This document shows positions 1-10,013 of a DNA stretch of 64,000 bases, piece by piece. The first letter of the stretch is position 1, and each line of letters begins with the position of its first letter. Made by a program: the position numbers and the translations under genes. A model generated the notes under the pieces. The model ran no database searches. It saw only the letters and a program-made list of their open reading frames with translations, and was not told the DNA's origin. The DNA is from AP-15 sp963700195 (lineage in GTDB: Bacteria > Pseudomonadota > Alphaproteobacteria > ATCC43930 > CGMCC-115725). The stretch covers positions 1 to 64,000 of the forward strand of contig CAVOWQ010000019.1 in assembly GCA_963700195.1 (NCBI GenBank), in the 5' to 3' direction.

Positions 1-1956
1 CGTGCTCGCGGCTGCTGCCCTCGCCGTAATTGTCGTCGCCGACCGCGACCCAGCGGACGCCGTGGGCCTTGTAGTAGCGGGCGAGCTTGCCGATAGCCTC
101 CCCCTTCTCGCCGGTCAGCACGTTGACGCCGGTGCCGGTCTCATTGGTGAAGGCGTTGGTCGCGCCCATGAACATGTTGTCGCTGATCTTGTCCAGATGT
201 CCGCGATAGCGCAGCCATGGTCCCGCCGGTGAGATGTGGTCGGTTGTGCTTTTGCCCTTGCTTTGAATAGCACCGGCAAGTCCACCATAGTCTTGCCGTC
301 CCATGCCGCCCACGGCGCTAACAATTGCAGCCGTTCGCTGTTGGGATTCACCTCCAACTGGATCGCGTGCCGTCTGCTGGTGGCGCAACGTAGGCCGCTA
401 GCCCGGTGACGAAACCGCGTGCCGGCAGCTCCGGTGCGGGCTGTGGCGGGTCGAGCGGCACGGGTTGCCGTCGGGTTCGTCAGCTTGTCGGTTATTGGGT
501 TGAACGACGAGCCGCAGCGCCAGCGCAAAGGCGGTGACGATTTCCGGACTGCCGATAAAGGTCATTGTCGTCTGCGTCCCATCGTTGCGCTGTTGGAAAT
601 TGCGGTTGAAGGAGGTGATAATCGAATTTGGCACGTCACCGCGGCGAGGACTCTCGCCATTGACCGATGCACGGCCCGCACGCATTCGCCAGTACTGTGC
701 CGTCCATGTTCTCCAACGTCTGTATCTGTCCGTCGCGTTGGATGGTTTCGTGGACTTGTTCTGAGCCCGGGGTGATGAAAAACGGCACCGTTGCTTTCAG
801 CCCGTGCGCTTGGCTTGCTCGGCGACATCCGCGGCGCGGCTCATGTCTTCGTAGGACGAGTTCGTGCAGCTGCCGATGAGCGCGGTCGAGATCTCGTCGA
901 TAAAGCCGTTCTTCGGGTCGGCGACCTCGGCGGCGAGCTTCGAGATCGGGCGCGCCCGGTCGGGCGAATGGGGACCGACGATATAGGGCTCGAGCTTGGA
1001 CAGATCGAGCTCGACGACGCAGTCGTAGTATTTGGTGGGATCAGCCTCGACCTCCTTGTCCGGTTCGAGCAGATGCTGGTTCTGCTGCATCAGCGGGACG
1101 AGGCCCTCCTTGCCGGTGGCGCGCAGATATTTGGCCATGTGCTCATCGGCCGGGAAGATCGAAGTGTTGTGGCGCCGAGTTCGGCTCCCATATTGGTGAT
1201 CGTCGCCTTCCCGGCGCTGATCGTGCGCGCACCGGCCTGAATATATTCGACGATCGCGTTGGTGGCGCCGGAGACGGTTAGCTGCCCGGCCACGTAGAGA
1301 ATGACGTTCCTCGGGCGCCGTCCAGCCGCCCAGGCTGCCGGTCAGGTAAATCGCGATATGCTTCGGGTAGAGCACCTCCCAAGGCAATCCGGCGATGACC
1401 TCGACGGCGTCGGCGCCGCCCACTCCGACGGAGCAGGCGCCGAGACCGCCGGCGTTGGGGGTGTGCGAGTTGGTGCCGATGATCAATTCGCCGGGGAAGG
1501 CGTATTGCTCCAACACCACCTGGTGGATGATGCCGGCGCCGGGTCCCCAAAAGCCCAACCCGTATTTCGCCGCCGCGGAACGCAGGAAATCATAGACTTC
1601 TTTGTTTTCGGCGAGCGACTTGCGCAGGTCCGCTGCGCCTTCGACCCGCGCCTGGATCAGGTGGTCGCAATGGATCGTCGCCGGCACCGCGACCTTGTCG
1701 CGACGGATCGCACGAACTGCAGCAGCCCCGTCTGCCCAAGCACATCCTGAAATACCACGCGGTCGGGACGGACCAGCAGGTAGCTCTTGCCGGGCTCCAG
1801 TTCCTGGTGTTCGGGGTCGTCGAGGTGCCCCAGCAGGATCTTGTCGGCCAACGTCAACGGCCTGCCCAACCGGCGCCGGACCACCGCGGCGAGCTCCCGC
1901 GCCATCGTCGCGTAGACCGCAGCCGCCATTTCCGGTGTCGATTCTATAGCCGCCAT
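1..1956 (-). pseudogene. acn: Aconitate hydratase, multiply frameshifted, cut by window edge
   Basis: The translated pieces reassemble colinearly into a mitochondrial-type aconitase (citrate to isocitrate, 4Fe-4S enzyme of the TCA cycle). The start is an ATG at 1956 (MAAIESTPEM). Reading then changes frame near 1700, 1310, 1165, 800, 655, 520 and 240. Hallmarks survive in separate frames: IGSCTNSSYED and ACGPCIGQW, which hold the cluster cysteines, SIITSFNRNF, LPVLFKA, and near the left edge NMFMGATNAFTNETGTG and GDDNYGEGSSREH. At least seven frameshifts are needed, yet substitutions at conserved positions are few. This suggests very recent decay or indel errors in the sequence rather than an old pseudogene. 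Its 3' end lies outside the window. The family call is secure; whether the gene is really dead is not. Confidence 0.85.
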
Positions 1957-2045
1957 TGTCGAGCCTCTCTTGCCTTTCGTTCGCGGCAAGAACTCCCGCC
2001 GCGCCCTCGTCTATATCAGATGAGCGCGATTGGTCTCGATGCAAA

Positions 2046-2964
2046 TTATCGGTATGTGGCCGCGCCGCCCTCCCGCCCGCTCTGGGGAGAGGGAAAGGTT
2101 CGTAGATCGCGTCGAGCCGCCAGGCGACGTTGTTGGCGATGCCGAGAGATAGCCGACCTCGGTTTGCCGACCACCGCATAGGCCCGACGCTGTGGCGTCA
2201 GTACAGAAGGTTGACGTTGTCGCGGCGCCAGGGTCGGCGCGGTGTCGGGCTCTTTCGTCGACCCGATGATCAACGTCAGCGGTCGATCGCTTTTTGTCGT
2301 CGTATGCATCAGCTGTGCGCCGGCCGTTCGTCGGCGACGACGAGGCGGGCGCCGCGGAAGGTGAGACCCCAGGGTTTGAGGTTGAGCTACGGCAACCGCA
2401 CCTCTGTGGCTGCGGCAGGCTCTGGCTGATCTTTTGCCGCGCCTCGCGCCGTCGCCGCTCGCCGGCACGTCGACCAGGACGCCGTCGTCGGCGCGGTCAG
2501 CCGCTTGGAGTAACGCGAGCCGTTGTCGAGCCTGGGGTTGGTGCGGCGGCATTCGAGCGAGGCTGCGTTCCGCCGATGCCTCCGGGCAGGCGCGCCGGCC
2601 GATGATGAGCAACTGCGCCGCAGCAGCACGCCGAGCAGCGCGGTGGCCAGCGGGAACCCGAGCCACCAACTGCGCGCGGCAGGGGCGCGCCCGTGCCGCG
2701 CCCGCGTCGGAAGGGGACGATTTTAGCGCTCGGTTCCGCCGGGATCCTTTCGCCCCGGGCGGCCGCGATCAGCCGGTCGGGCAACGGTTCGTGCATGACC
2801 TCGTCGAAGGCCGAGCGCACCAGAGCATCCGATTGGGCGAGCGCGGCGAGCTTGTCGCGAGCTGCCGGATCGCTGTCGAGCCAAGCCTCGATCGCGCGCC
2901 TCTCCGACACGTCGACCTCGCCGTCGAGATAGGCAATGAGACGGTCCTCACTGCGCTGCTGCAT
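2046..2964 (-). pseudogene. Transmembrane anti-sigma factor, frameshifted
   Basis: The ATG at 2964 opens an N-terminal anti-sigma domain (LIAYLDGEVDVSERRAIEAW, then a helix with DPAARDKLAAL) typical of membrane anti-sigma factors that hold an ECF sigma. Near 2690 the frame changes. The membrane helix (WWLGFPLATALLGVLL) is then read in a second frame, and the C-terminal periplasmic domain (LNLKPWGLTFRGARLVV, AQLMHTTTKSDRPLTLIIG, VNLLYW) in further frames. At least three frameshifts are required. The 3' end runs into a palindrome-like CCCTCTCCCC/GGGAGGG sequence, so the original stop is uncertain and 2046 is the first stop in one frame. It lies directly downstream of the sigma gene, the usual arrangement for a co-transcribed sigma/anti-sigma pair. 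Confidence 0.65.
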
Positions 2965-3477
2965 TGTCGGTACGTCCTGCGCATCCCGCCGCCCGCTTCG
3001 AGTTGCAGCTGCAAGGCGATGCGGGCGCGCGCGAGGCGGCTCATGATCGTTCCCACTGGCACACCTACGATTTCGGCAGTCTCCTTGTAGCTGAGTCCAT
3101 CAACTGTCACGAGCAACAGGGCCGTGCGCTGATCGGGCGGCAAGCGGTCGACCGCCCGCCGAACCTCATCGAGAGCGAGCCGAGCTTCGACCCGGCGCAC
3201 CGCCTCGTCCGAGCCCATCCGTTCTTCGGCAAACTCGCCGCCCTCCTTGCGCACATCTCGCGAGCGGACCTGATCGATCCAGATCGTCTGCACGATGCGA
3301 AACATCCAGCTGTCGAAGCGCGTGCCCTCCTGAAACTGATGCTGTCGTGCGAGGGCGCGTTCGCATGCCGCCTGAACCAGATCGTCGGCCTCGACGGCCG
3401 AGCCCGTGAGCCGGCGCGCGAACCGCCGCAGCCTTGGCAGGACGGCTGATCAGCTGATCGCCGAAACGGATGCTCAC
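2948..3477 (-). pseudogene. ECF RNA polymerase sigma factor, frameshifted
   Basis: The product is an extracytoplasmic-function sigma factor that would direct RNA polymerase to its own small regulon. GTG at 3477 starts SIRFGDQLI. One extra base after the ATC codon near 3440 shifts into the frame encoding LPRLRRFARRLTGSAVEADD (region 2) and SWMFRIVQTIWIDQVRS (region 2.4). Region 4 follows with VDRLPPDQRTALLLVTVDGL, then SYKETAEIVGVPVGTIMSRL, a complete helix-turn-helix. The stop is also uncertain: the region-4 frame runs on into the anti-sigma gene, while a TGA about 14 bases after the anti-sigma ATG in a third frame would give the usual overlapping end (2948). The core sequence is well conserved, so the lesions look recent. 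Confidence 0.65.
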
Positions 3478-3532
3478 CGGATCTCTCGCCTGGAATTAGA
3501 CGTACCGGCGCTTCCGCCAAGTTTTGACTGGG

Positions 3533-3562
3533 TGACAACGGACCTCCCGACGAGTTATTCCC
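3533..3562 (-). promoter_or_regulatory. Putative ECF-sigma autoregulatory promoter
   Basis: Read on the minus strand, GGGAATAA (3562-3555) is followed by CGTTGTCA (3540-3533). GGAAT and CGTT are separated by 16 bases, matching the GGAA(C/T)-N16-CGTT layout of many alphaproteobacterial ECF promoters. It lies about 55 bases upstream of the sigma-factor GTG, as expected for a sigma gene that transcribes itself. The call rests on pattern only. Confidence 0.5.
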
Positions 3563-3793
3563 GGCAAGCTCGACTCCCGTTTGATACGCAACCGAATTTG
3601 CCGGTGTCCCCGCGCGGCGGCAATAGCCAGCCAGGCCCGTCGCGTACGCGGCTGGCGACAAGCGCAGCCTATCACCAAAGAAGACGGAGGCGGAAGCGCG
3701 GGGCGCGCCCCGGCGTTCACTCTTCACAAATTGGACACCGCACGGCATTGTGCGGCGGTTCTTTCGGCCCTGCCATTGGGGAACATCCGGTCC

Positions 3794-4971
3794 ATGAAAG
3801 TCGCCGTCGTCAAGGAAAGGCGCGCCTTCGAACACCGGGTTGCGGCGTCGCCCGATACCGTCAAGCGCATGATCGGGATGGGTCTCGAAGTTGTTGTGGA
3901 GAGCGGCGCCGGCGAAGGCGCCTGGTTCAGGGACGCCGCGTTCGCCGAGGCTGGAGCCTCGCTCGCGGCAGATGAGGCGACGGCTCTCCGCGCGATGCGG
4001 ATATCGTGCTCAAGGTTCAGCGTCCGCTGATCGGCAGCGAGGGCGGCATCGACGAGCTCGCATTGTTCAAACGCGGGGCGGTGCTGATCGGCCTGCTGCA
4101 GCCGGCCCAGAACCCCGCGGATGCCGAGGCCTATGCCGGCGCCGGGATTGCCGCTTTTGCGATGGAGCTGGTGCCGCGGATCACCCGCGCGCAGGCCATG
4201 GATGTGCTGTCGTCGCAGGCCAATCTCGCGGGCTACAAGGCCGTCGTCGACGCCGCCGCCGAGTTCGGCCGCGCCTTCCCGATGATGATGACTGCGGCCG
4301 GAACCATCAAGGCGGCGCGCATTCTGGTCATGGGTGCGGGTGTCGCGGGGTTGCAGGCAATCGCCACCGGCCGGCGCCTCGGCGCGATCGTGTCTGCGAC
4401 CGATGTGCGCGCCGCGGCGAAAGAGCAGGTCGAGAGCCTCGGTGCGGCTTTCATCACCGTCGACGAGGCGGCGGCCCGCACCGCCGAGACTGCCGGAGGC
4501 TACGCCCGCGAGATGGGGGAAGACTACCAGCGGCGGCAGCGCGAGCGGATCACAGAGGCGCTGAAGCGGACCGACATCGTCATCTGCACGGCCCTGATCC
4601 CCGGACGCAAGGCGCCGGTTCTGTTGACCAGCGCGATGGTCGCCGAGCTGGCCGCCGGGTCGGTCATTGTCGACCTCGCGGTCGAGGCGGGCGGCAATGT
4701 CGAGGGCAGCCGGCCGGAGGAGACCGTCCTGACCCCGAACGGCGTAAAGATCATCGGGCCCGTCAACATGCCCTCCCGCATCGCCGCTGACGCGAGCCAG
4801 CTCTACGCCCGCAACCTGCTGTCGTTCCTCGCTCTATTGGTCAAAGACAAGGAGCTGAAGATCGACACTGCCGACGAGATCATCAAGGCGACCTTGCTGA
4901 CCGAAAACGGCACGGTCGTGAACCCGCTGCTCGCCTCGCCGGCCGCAGCGGAAGCGGCAGCCTCGAACTGA
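3794..4971 (+). CDS. pntAA: NAD(P) transhydrogenase alpha subunit part 1 (frameshifted)
   Basis: This is the NAD(H)-binding domain I of the membrane transhydrogenase, which moves hydride between NADH and NADP coupled to proton flow. The ATG at 3794 (MKVAVVKERRAFEHRVAASP) opens the alanine-dehydrogenase/PNT N-terminal domain. The frame breaks near 4000: ATALRA then switches to RDADIVLKVQRPLIG two bases off, probably two extra bases in a GCGCGC run or one missing base. The rest is intact: Rossmann loop VMGAGVAGLQA, the RQD-loop equivalent, and a normal end at 4971. pntAB follows 13 bases later. As written the protein would truncate after about 79 residues, so the operon would lack domain I unless the frameshift is an error. 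Confidence 0.85.
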
Positions 4972-4984
4972 CGGAGACGATGCG

Positions 4985-5395
4985 ATGGCCGACCCCACCT
5001 CTCTGGCCGACCGCGCCAGCGAGCTCGCCGACCAGGCCAGCGCTCTCGCGCGCAATCTCGATCTGTTGACGCACCAGCTGACAACGGTTCAGGCCACCCC
5101 CGCTGTCGCCGGCGGCCCGTCCTTCGTCTTTGAATTGACCGTCTTCGTGCTCGCGGTCTTTGTCGGCTACTACGTCGTGTGGCGGGTAACCCCGGCATTG
5201 CACTCGCCGCTGATGAGCGTGACCAACGCGATATCGAGCGTCATCATCGTCGGCGCCTTGATCGCCGCGGGCCCGCTCGGCGTCAGCTTTGCGAAGATCA
5301 TGGGCTTCGTCGCGGTGACTTTGGCCGCCGTAAACATCTTCGGCGGCTTTATCGTTACCCAGCGCATGCTCGAAATGTTCCAGAAAAAGCGATAG
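4985..5395 (+). CDS. pntAB: NAD(P) transhydrogenase alpha subunit part 2
   Basis: A 136-residue membrane subunit carrying part of the proton channel of the three-subunit transhydrogenase found in alphaproteobacteria. After a soluble head of about 45 residues come three or four hydrophobic helices: FVFELTVFVLAVFVGYYVVW, then the ISSVIIVGALIAAG and GFVAVTLAAVNIFGGF segments. It ends with the typical FIVTQRMLEMFQKKR. The ATG at 4985 follows a GGAGACG Shine-Dalgarno. It lies between pntAA and pntB with short gaps, so one operon. It is intact. Confidence 0.95.
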   Translation: MADPTSLADRASELADQASALARNLDLLTHQLTTVQATPAVAGGPSFVFELTVFVLAVFVGYYVVWRVTPALHSPLMSVTNAISSVIIVGALIAAGPLGVSFAKIMGFVAVTLAAVNIFGGFIVTQRMLEMFQKKR

Positions 5396-5405
5396 CGGGG
5401 CCGCG

Positions 5406-6800
5406 ATGAGCGAGAATCTCTCCGCCTTCTTCTATCTGGTCGCCTCGGTCTGTTTCATCCTGGCGTTGCGCGGTCTGTCTTCGCCGGTAACGGCCCGGGT
5501 CGGCAACGTCTACGGCATCGCCGGCATGATCATCGCGGTGGTCACCACCTTCCTGACCCCGCATGTCGTCAGCTTTTGGCTGATCATTCTCGGCATCCTG
5601 ATCGGCGGGACGATCGGCACCTTTATTGCGCTGCGCATCCAGATGACGGCCTTGCCGCAGCTGGTCGCAGCGTTCCACAGCCTGGTCGGCCTCGCCGCGG
5701 TATGCGTCGCCGCCGCCGCCTTCACCTACCCCGAATTATACGGCATCGGGGTGCGCGGCTCGATCCACGGCAGCAGCCTTGTCGAGATGTCGCTCGGCAT
5801 GGCGATCGGCGCGATCACTTTCACCGGCTCGATCGTCGCCTTTGCCAAATTGCAGGGGCTCGTGACCGGCCGGCCGCTCGTGTTCCCGGGTCAGCACCTG
5901 GTCAATGCCGCGCTCGGAGCCCTGCTGATCCTGCTGATTGCGATTTTCGTCTCGACCGAGGCGGCAGCCGCCTTCTGGCTGCTCCTGCTGGCGTCCCTGG
6001 CGCTCGGTTTTCTGCTGATCGTGCCGATCGGCGGGGCCGACATGCCGGTCGTGATCTCGATGCTGAACTCGTACTCGGGGTGGGCGGCGGCCGGCATCGG
6101 CTTCACGCTGTCGAACAGCCTCTTGATCGTGACCGGCGCCCTCGTCGGCTCCTCGGGTGCGATCCTCAGCTACATTATGTGCAAGGGGATGAACCGCTCG
6201 ATCTTCAATGTGATCCTGGGCGGGTTCGGCACCGAGGGCGGCACGGTGGCCGCGGGGGCCGGGGTCGGCGACCGCGTCGTCAGGTCGGGCAGCGCCGAGG
6301 ATGCCGCCTTCATCATGAAGAACGCCAGCTCGGTCATCGTCGTGCCGGGCTACGGCATGGCGGTCGCGCAGGCGCAGCATGCGCTGCGCGAAATGGCGGA
6401 TAGTCTGAAAAAAGACGGCGTCAATGTGCGCTATGCGATCCACCCGGTCGCCGGACGCATGCCGGGCCACATGAACGTGCTGCTGGCCGAGGCCAACGTC
6501 CCCTATGACGAGGTCTTCGAATTGGAGGAGATCAACCGCGATTTCGCCTCCACCGACGTCGCCTTTGTGATCGGCGCCAACGACGTGACCAACCCGGCCG
6601 CGAAGACCGATCCCTCCTCGCCGATCTACGGCATGCCGATCCTCGATGTCGAGCGCGCCAAGACCGTGCTCTTCGTCAAGCGCTCGATGGCCTCCGGCTA
6701 CGCCGGCGTCGAGAACGAGCTCTTCTACCGCAACAACACAATGATGCTGTTCGGCGACGCCAAGAAAATGTGCGAGGAAATCGTCAAGGCGCTCGAATGA
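5406..6800 (+). CDS. pntB: NAD(P) transhydrogenase beta subunit
   Basis: A 464-residue subunit with about eight or nine N-terminal membrane helices (residues 1-270) and the cytosolic NADP(H)-binding domain III at the C-terminus. Domain III shows VIVVPGYGMAVAQAQHAL, the HPVAGRMPGHMNVLLAEA stretch, GANDVTNPAA and KRSMASGYAGVENELFY. Length and motifs are normal. It starts 10 bases after pntAB. A damaged copy of its last third lies at 16590-16890 in this window. The next coding on this strand is not until 11.4 kb, so pntB closes the operon. Confidence 0.96.
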   Translation: MSENLSAFFYLVASVCFILALRGLSSPVTARVGNVYGIAGMIIAVVTTFLTPHVVSFWLIILGILIGGTIGTFIALRIQMTALPQLVAAFHSLVGLAAVCVAAAAFTYPELYGIGVRGSIHGSSLVEMSLGMAIGAITFTGSIVAFAKLQGLVTGRPLVFPGQHLVNAALGALLILLIAIFVSTEAAAAFWLLLLASLALGFLLIVPIGGADMPVVISMLNSYSGWAAAGIGFTLSNSLLIVTGALVGSSGAILSYIMCKGMNRSIFNVILGGFGTEGGTVAAGAGVGDRVVRSGSAEDAAFIMKNASSVIVVPGYGMAVAQAQHALREMADSLKKDGVNVRYAIHPVAGRMPGHMNVLLAEANVPYDEVFELEEINRDFASTDVAFVIGANDVTNPAAKTDPSSPIYGMPILDVERAKTVLFVKRSMASGYAGVENELFYRNNTMMLFGDAKKMCEEIVKALE

Positions 6801-6829
6801 GCGCGCTTCTTCTCATCCAATTGTCTGAT

Positions 6830-7210
6830 CCGCTCGGGCCAAAAGCGACGGGACAGGCTCGCCGCGAGGCCGAACTCACGGGGTCGACCACCGCGAGGGC
6901 GACGATCGGGATCTGCGAGGTCGCGCGTTTGGCGGCGAGAGCGGCCGGGTGCCCGGTGGTGACGATCAGATCGACCCGCCCATCCGATGGCTCGCGTGCC
7001 ACATCGGGGTAATGATCCTCGCGCCCCGCCATCCAACGGTAGTCGATGACGAGATTGCGAGCCTCGACACAGCCGAGGTCGCGCAAGCCCTGCCTGAAGG
7101 CGCGGGCGAGGTAATTGGGCCCCGCCGCCACTGAGAAGAACGCAATCCGCCATACCTTGTCCGCCTTCGCGATTGGCGGCCCGAGTACAATAGCGAGCGC
7201 GCCACCAAAG
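6830..7210 (-). pseudogene. ABC-type substrate-binding protein fragment (ABC_sub_bind family)
   Basis: An N-terminal fragment of the uncharacterised ABC substrate-binding family (PF04392-like). A hydrophobic leader (LFGGALAIVLGPPIAKA) is followed by DKVWRIAFFS, LARAFRQGLRDLGCVEARNL, VIDYRWMAGREDHYPDVA, and VDLIVTTGHPAALAAKRATS with IPIVALAVVDPV. It then shifts frame (GLAASLSR in the next frame) and ends against the 3' end of pntB. About two thirds of the normal protein (roughly 330 residues) is missing and no clear start codon with ribosome site precedes it. It is a truncated relic. Confidence 0.6.
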
Positions 7211-7716
7211 AGCGTTCGTCTTCAGCAGCTCCTCAACCTGTCGCGCGCTCTATTCATTTCAGCTTGCCGCTTTGATGCCGACGCGGGCGATCATATTGCG
7301 CGCGGATAAGCCTTCCAGACCCACCGCGTGCGTAGCCACCTTGTGGCCCTCGACATTGAGGAGCGGCTCGATGGCATCGTGGTTCAAGAAAAATGCACGA
7401 AAGTCTTGACTTTTGCACGCCGTCACAAACGGGTTTTGAGAGGCCGTAATCGAGAATGGATTATGAGAGATGCTTTGGCGGGTTCGCGGGTCACAACGTT
7501 GACCGGCGGCTTTGGGGAATTGCTGTCCTTCGCCAAGAGCCGCTCGGACGACAAGGTTGCGCCGGGAGCAGTCATTCGGCGGGGTCGGAGCCGCCGTCCT
7601 GTTGGCAAGCAGTGATCGGCCATTGAAGGTTGCCCTTAAAACCTCACGCGAACCCAAAGGCGCGTAGACCAGAACGGGATGCTCGCATCGGTGATCGTCA
7701 AGGCGAACCTGCGCGG
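7211..7716. other. Unassigned stretch in degraded region
   Basis: No intact gene is recognised here. On the minus strand around 7261-7440 one frame reads FRAFFLNHDAIEPLLNVEGH and continues to a TGA at 7259. It has the composition of a protein C-terminus and could be the 3' relic of another gene, but I cannot name the family. Both flanks are broken genes, so this looks like part of the same decayed tract. Confidence 0.3.
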
Positions 7717-8249
7717 CTACGACGGCACAGAATCGAGAAACACATACAGCGCCGCGATCTTTCCATCGCGAACGACGACCACATCCAAGCCGGTGTAGCT
7801 GGGCGACTCGCCGCGCGGCCCCGACCCCCAAGCGAGACGACCGGCGTTGCGGAGGGCCCGGGCCTCGCCATGCGGGATGTAAACGAAGTGCGGGTGGGTT
7901 TTGCGCGCAGATCGCCAGCAAATTTGTCGAGGGCTTCGGGGCCGACGAATATGCCGGGCGGCGCATACAGCACGCAGTCTTCGGTGTAGAGTTCCTCGAT
8001 CGCTGCTCGACGGCGCGTCGCATTGCCCTCGCCAAAAGCATAGGTGTGCGGATAGGCGAGGTTTGCGATCAGGATGTCGACATGCGCGACCTCTCCGACG
8101 ATCTCTTCAGCCATTTCGGGCTTTGTCATGTCCCAGGATTCGGCAAACACTTCGGCGCCTTCCTCGCGGAATAGCGCCACGATGTCCGCACCGTTATATT
8201 CGGTCGGGTCGGTGACGATCGCGCGCTTGCCTAAAAGTCTTCCAGCCAC
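7717..8249 (-). pseudogene. Chimera: SDR N-terminus joined to SnoaL-like domain, frameshifted
   Basis: The ATG at 8249 begins a short-chain dehydrogenase/reductase N-terminus (MAGRLLGKRAIVTDPTEYNG, EGAEVFAESWDMTKPE, VDILIANLAYP), about 75 residues. The nucleotide-binding glycine motif is poor and the catalytic YxxxK half is absent. Without a break it continues into an NTF2/SnoaL-like fold (AAIEELYTEDCVLYAPPGIF, GPEALDKFAG). Near 7895 the frame shifts and the last strands (HPHFVYIPHGEARAL, TGLDVVVVRDGKIAALYVFL) are read to a TAG at 7717. This looks like a deletion fusion of two neighbouring genes followed by a frameshift; function is unlikely. Confidence 0.6.
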
Positions 8250-8286
8250 GGTGCGTCCCTTTCAGATTGATCTCACCCGGGCGGAG

Positions 8287-9778
8287 TCAGCGGGCCAGCC
8301 ACTCGGCCTTGCTTGAGCCGCGCGGAACCAGGGGTACGGCAAAAAAACCTGGCGTGCCCGACATGACGACCTGATCGGTGACCCCCTGATAATGGCCGCA
8401 GGGTGTTTCTGCTTCGAACAGGTCAGGGTCGGGATAGGCGTGATCGCCCGCACGCCCGGCAACACCGCTGGCGTAGGATTTGTCGAAGATCCCCATTTGC
8501 AGCAGCCACAACGCCACCCGTGCTAGGGACACGCGGACGCGGTAGCTGCCGCCCTCCGTGGCCCTGCGCCGCAAGGCGGCGATGGCCCCAACCATTCCGA
8601 TCCAGGATGAAATGTAGTCGTTCACGACGAAGATTTCGGGGAGCTTCGGTTCCTCGACGGAGCCCTTCGAGGGCGAGCACCCCGGAAACGCCGCCAGCGG
8701 TCTGATCGAAGCCAATTCGGTTGGCCCAAGGTCCGACAGCCCCATAGATCGAGAAATCGACCTGCACGATGCCGGGACGCAGTCGCGCCAGTTCGCTGCT
8801 TGTTATTCCAAGCTTCTCCAGCAGGCCAGGCCGCCGGTTGGCGAAGAAGATATCCGCTCCGGCCACAAGCCGCCGGAACCGCGCCATCTCGTCAGGACGC
8901 CGAAAGTCCATGATCGCCGAGCGCATTCCGACATTGGCCGAGTAGTAGTTGAAGTCCATCTCGAAATCGTTCGGCGTCCACAGGTTCAGGACGTCCGCTC
9001 CGTGATAGGCCAGTGCGCGCCCCAGGCCCGGTCCGGCGATGACGTGGCTGAACCCGAGCGCCCGCACGCCGCCGAGCGGCGTCTCCGGTCGGGGCATGAA
9101 GGGCTCGGGGTCGCTGTCCGCGATCTTTTCGATGTGCACGAGCGGCAGATCTTCGAGATAGCGGCACTGCTCGGTGTCGAGGAACTCCTGTGCACTGCGC
9201 ACTACGGTAGCCTGCAGGCCGGCGCGGTTCGCTTGCTCCTCCAGATCGAACGCATCCCACTTGCGGATCACGCTGCCGATTGCCGTCGGATCATCGTTGC
9301 AGCCGAGAAAAGCGAGTGCCGCGGTCCGGATGCCGGGATAGATGTTCATGAACAGGATTCGTCGATTGTCGCGCGTCCGGTACATGTTCGTGGGCATGAA
9401 CGGATTCTTCGGGTCCGCCGGATTACCGGGGGCGTAGCCGTTCAGCAGTTCCCATTTCTTGTCGTAGAACGGACACAGCCGATGCAGGGCCTTGCCGAGG
9501 TTGACCGAAAGGTCCTGACCTTGGCCGCCGCGGAATCGCCATAGCTCCGCCACTGACACGGCCTTCGCCATCAGCGCAACGGCCGCCATCGTCGCGAATG
9601 GAAGCGGGCTGCTGACGATCGGGTCGCGCCCGGCGAAAGTCACGGCACCGCCGCCGGACTCGGGTTCCAGGCCAACACCGCGCAGCACGTTAGCGAGTTC
9701 GCGCATCGGGTCGATGGCGTGATCGTCGCTGAGCGGGTGAGCCAATACATAGCGAATACGATCCGCCAGTCCACCCAT
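8287..9778 (-). CDS. Class III (CaiB/BaiF-type) CoA-transferase, frameshifted
   Basis: A member of the family III CoA-transferases (formyl-CoA/carnitine type). The first frame runs from ATG 9778 (MGGLADRIRYVLAHPLSDDH; GTG 9787 is possible) through LSVNLGKALHRLCPFYDKKW, PFMPTNMYRTRDNRRILFMN and RALGFSHVIAGPGLGRALAY to IYGAVGPWANRIGFDQTAGG. One extra base near 8650 moves it into the frame with KLPEIFVVNDYISSWIGMVG, and the normal end is at 8287. Without the break the protein would be about 495 residues. It sits among debris of SDR genes, suggesting a former small catabolic cluster. As written the C-terminal quarter is lost. Confidence 0.7.
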
Positions 9779-9815
9779 GACATTCACCCGTTGGTCTTTG
9801 CGTTAAGAAGGAGGC

Positions 9816-9985
9816 TCACAGCTTCGAGCCGCCATCGAACCGGATTGTGTCGCCGGTGATCCAGCAGGCATCGTCGGATGCGAGGAAGGCGACGACCGAG
9901 CCGATATCGGCCAACTCGCCGATGCGCTGCAGTGCCTGCATCCCGAGGCGCGCCGGCGCTCCAGGGGGTCGCCGGCTGACAGCGA
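9816..9985 (-). pseudogene. 3' fragment of a short-chain dehydrogenase
   Basis: The last 55 or so residues of an SDR are readable: RLGMQALQRIGELADIGSVV, AFLASDDACWITGDTIRFDG and GSKL followed by TGA at 9816. This is the classic SDR C-terminal block. The upstream three quarters, including the Rossmann glycines and YxxxK, are missing; the sequence before 9985 does not resemble the family. It is a truncated relic between the CoA-transferase and the DUF427 gene. Confidence 0.65.
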
Positions 9986-10013
9986 CCTCCCGGAAAGCTC
10001 AACGGAAGAGGGT

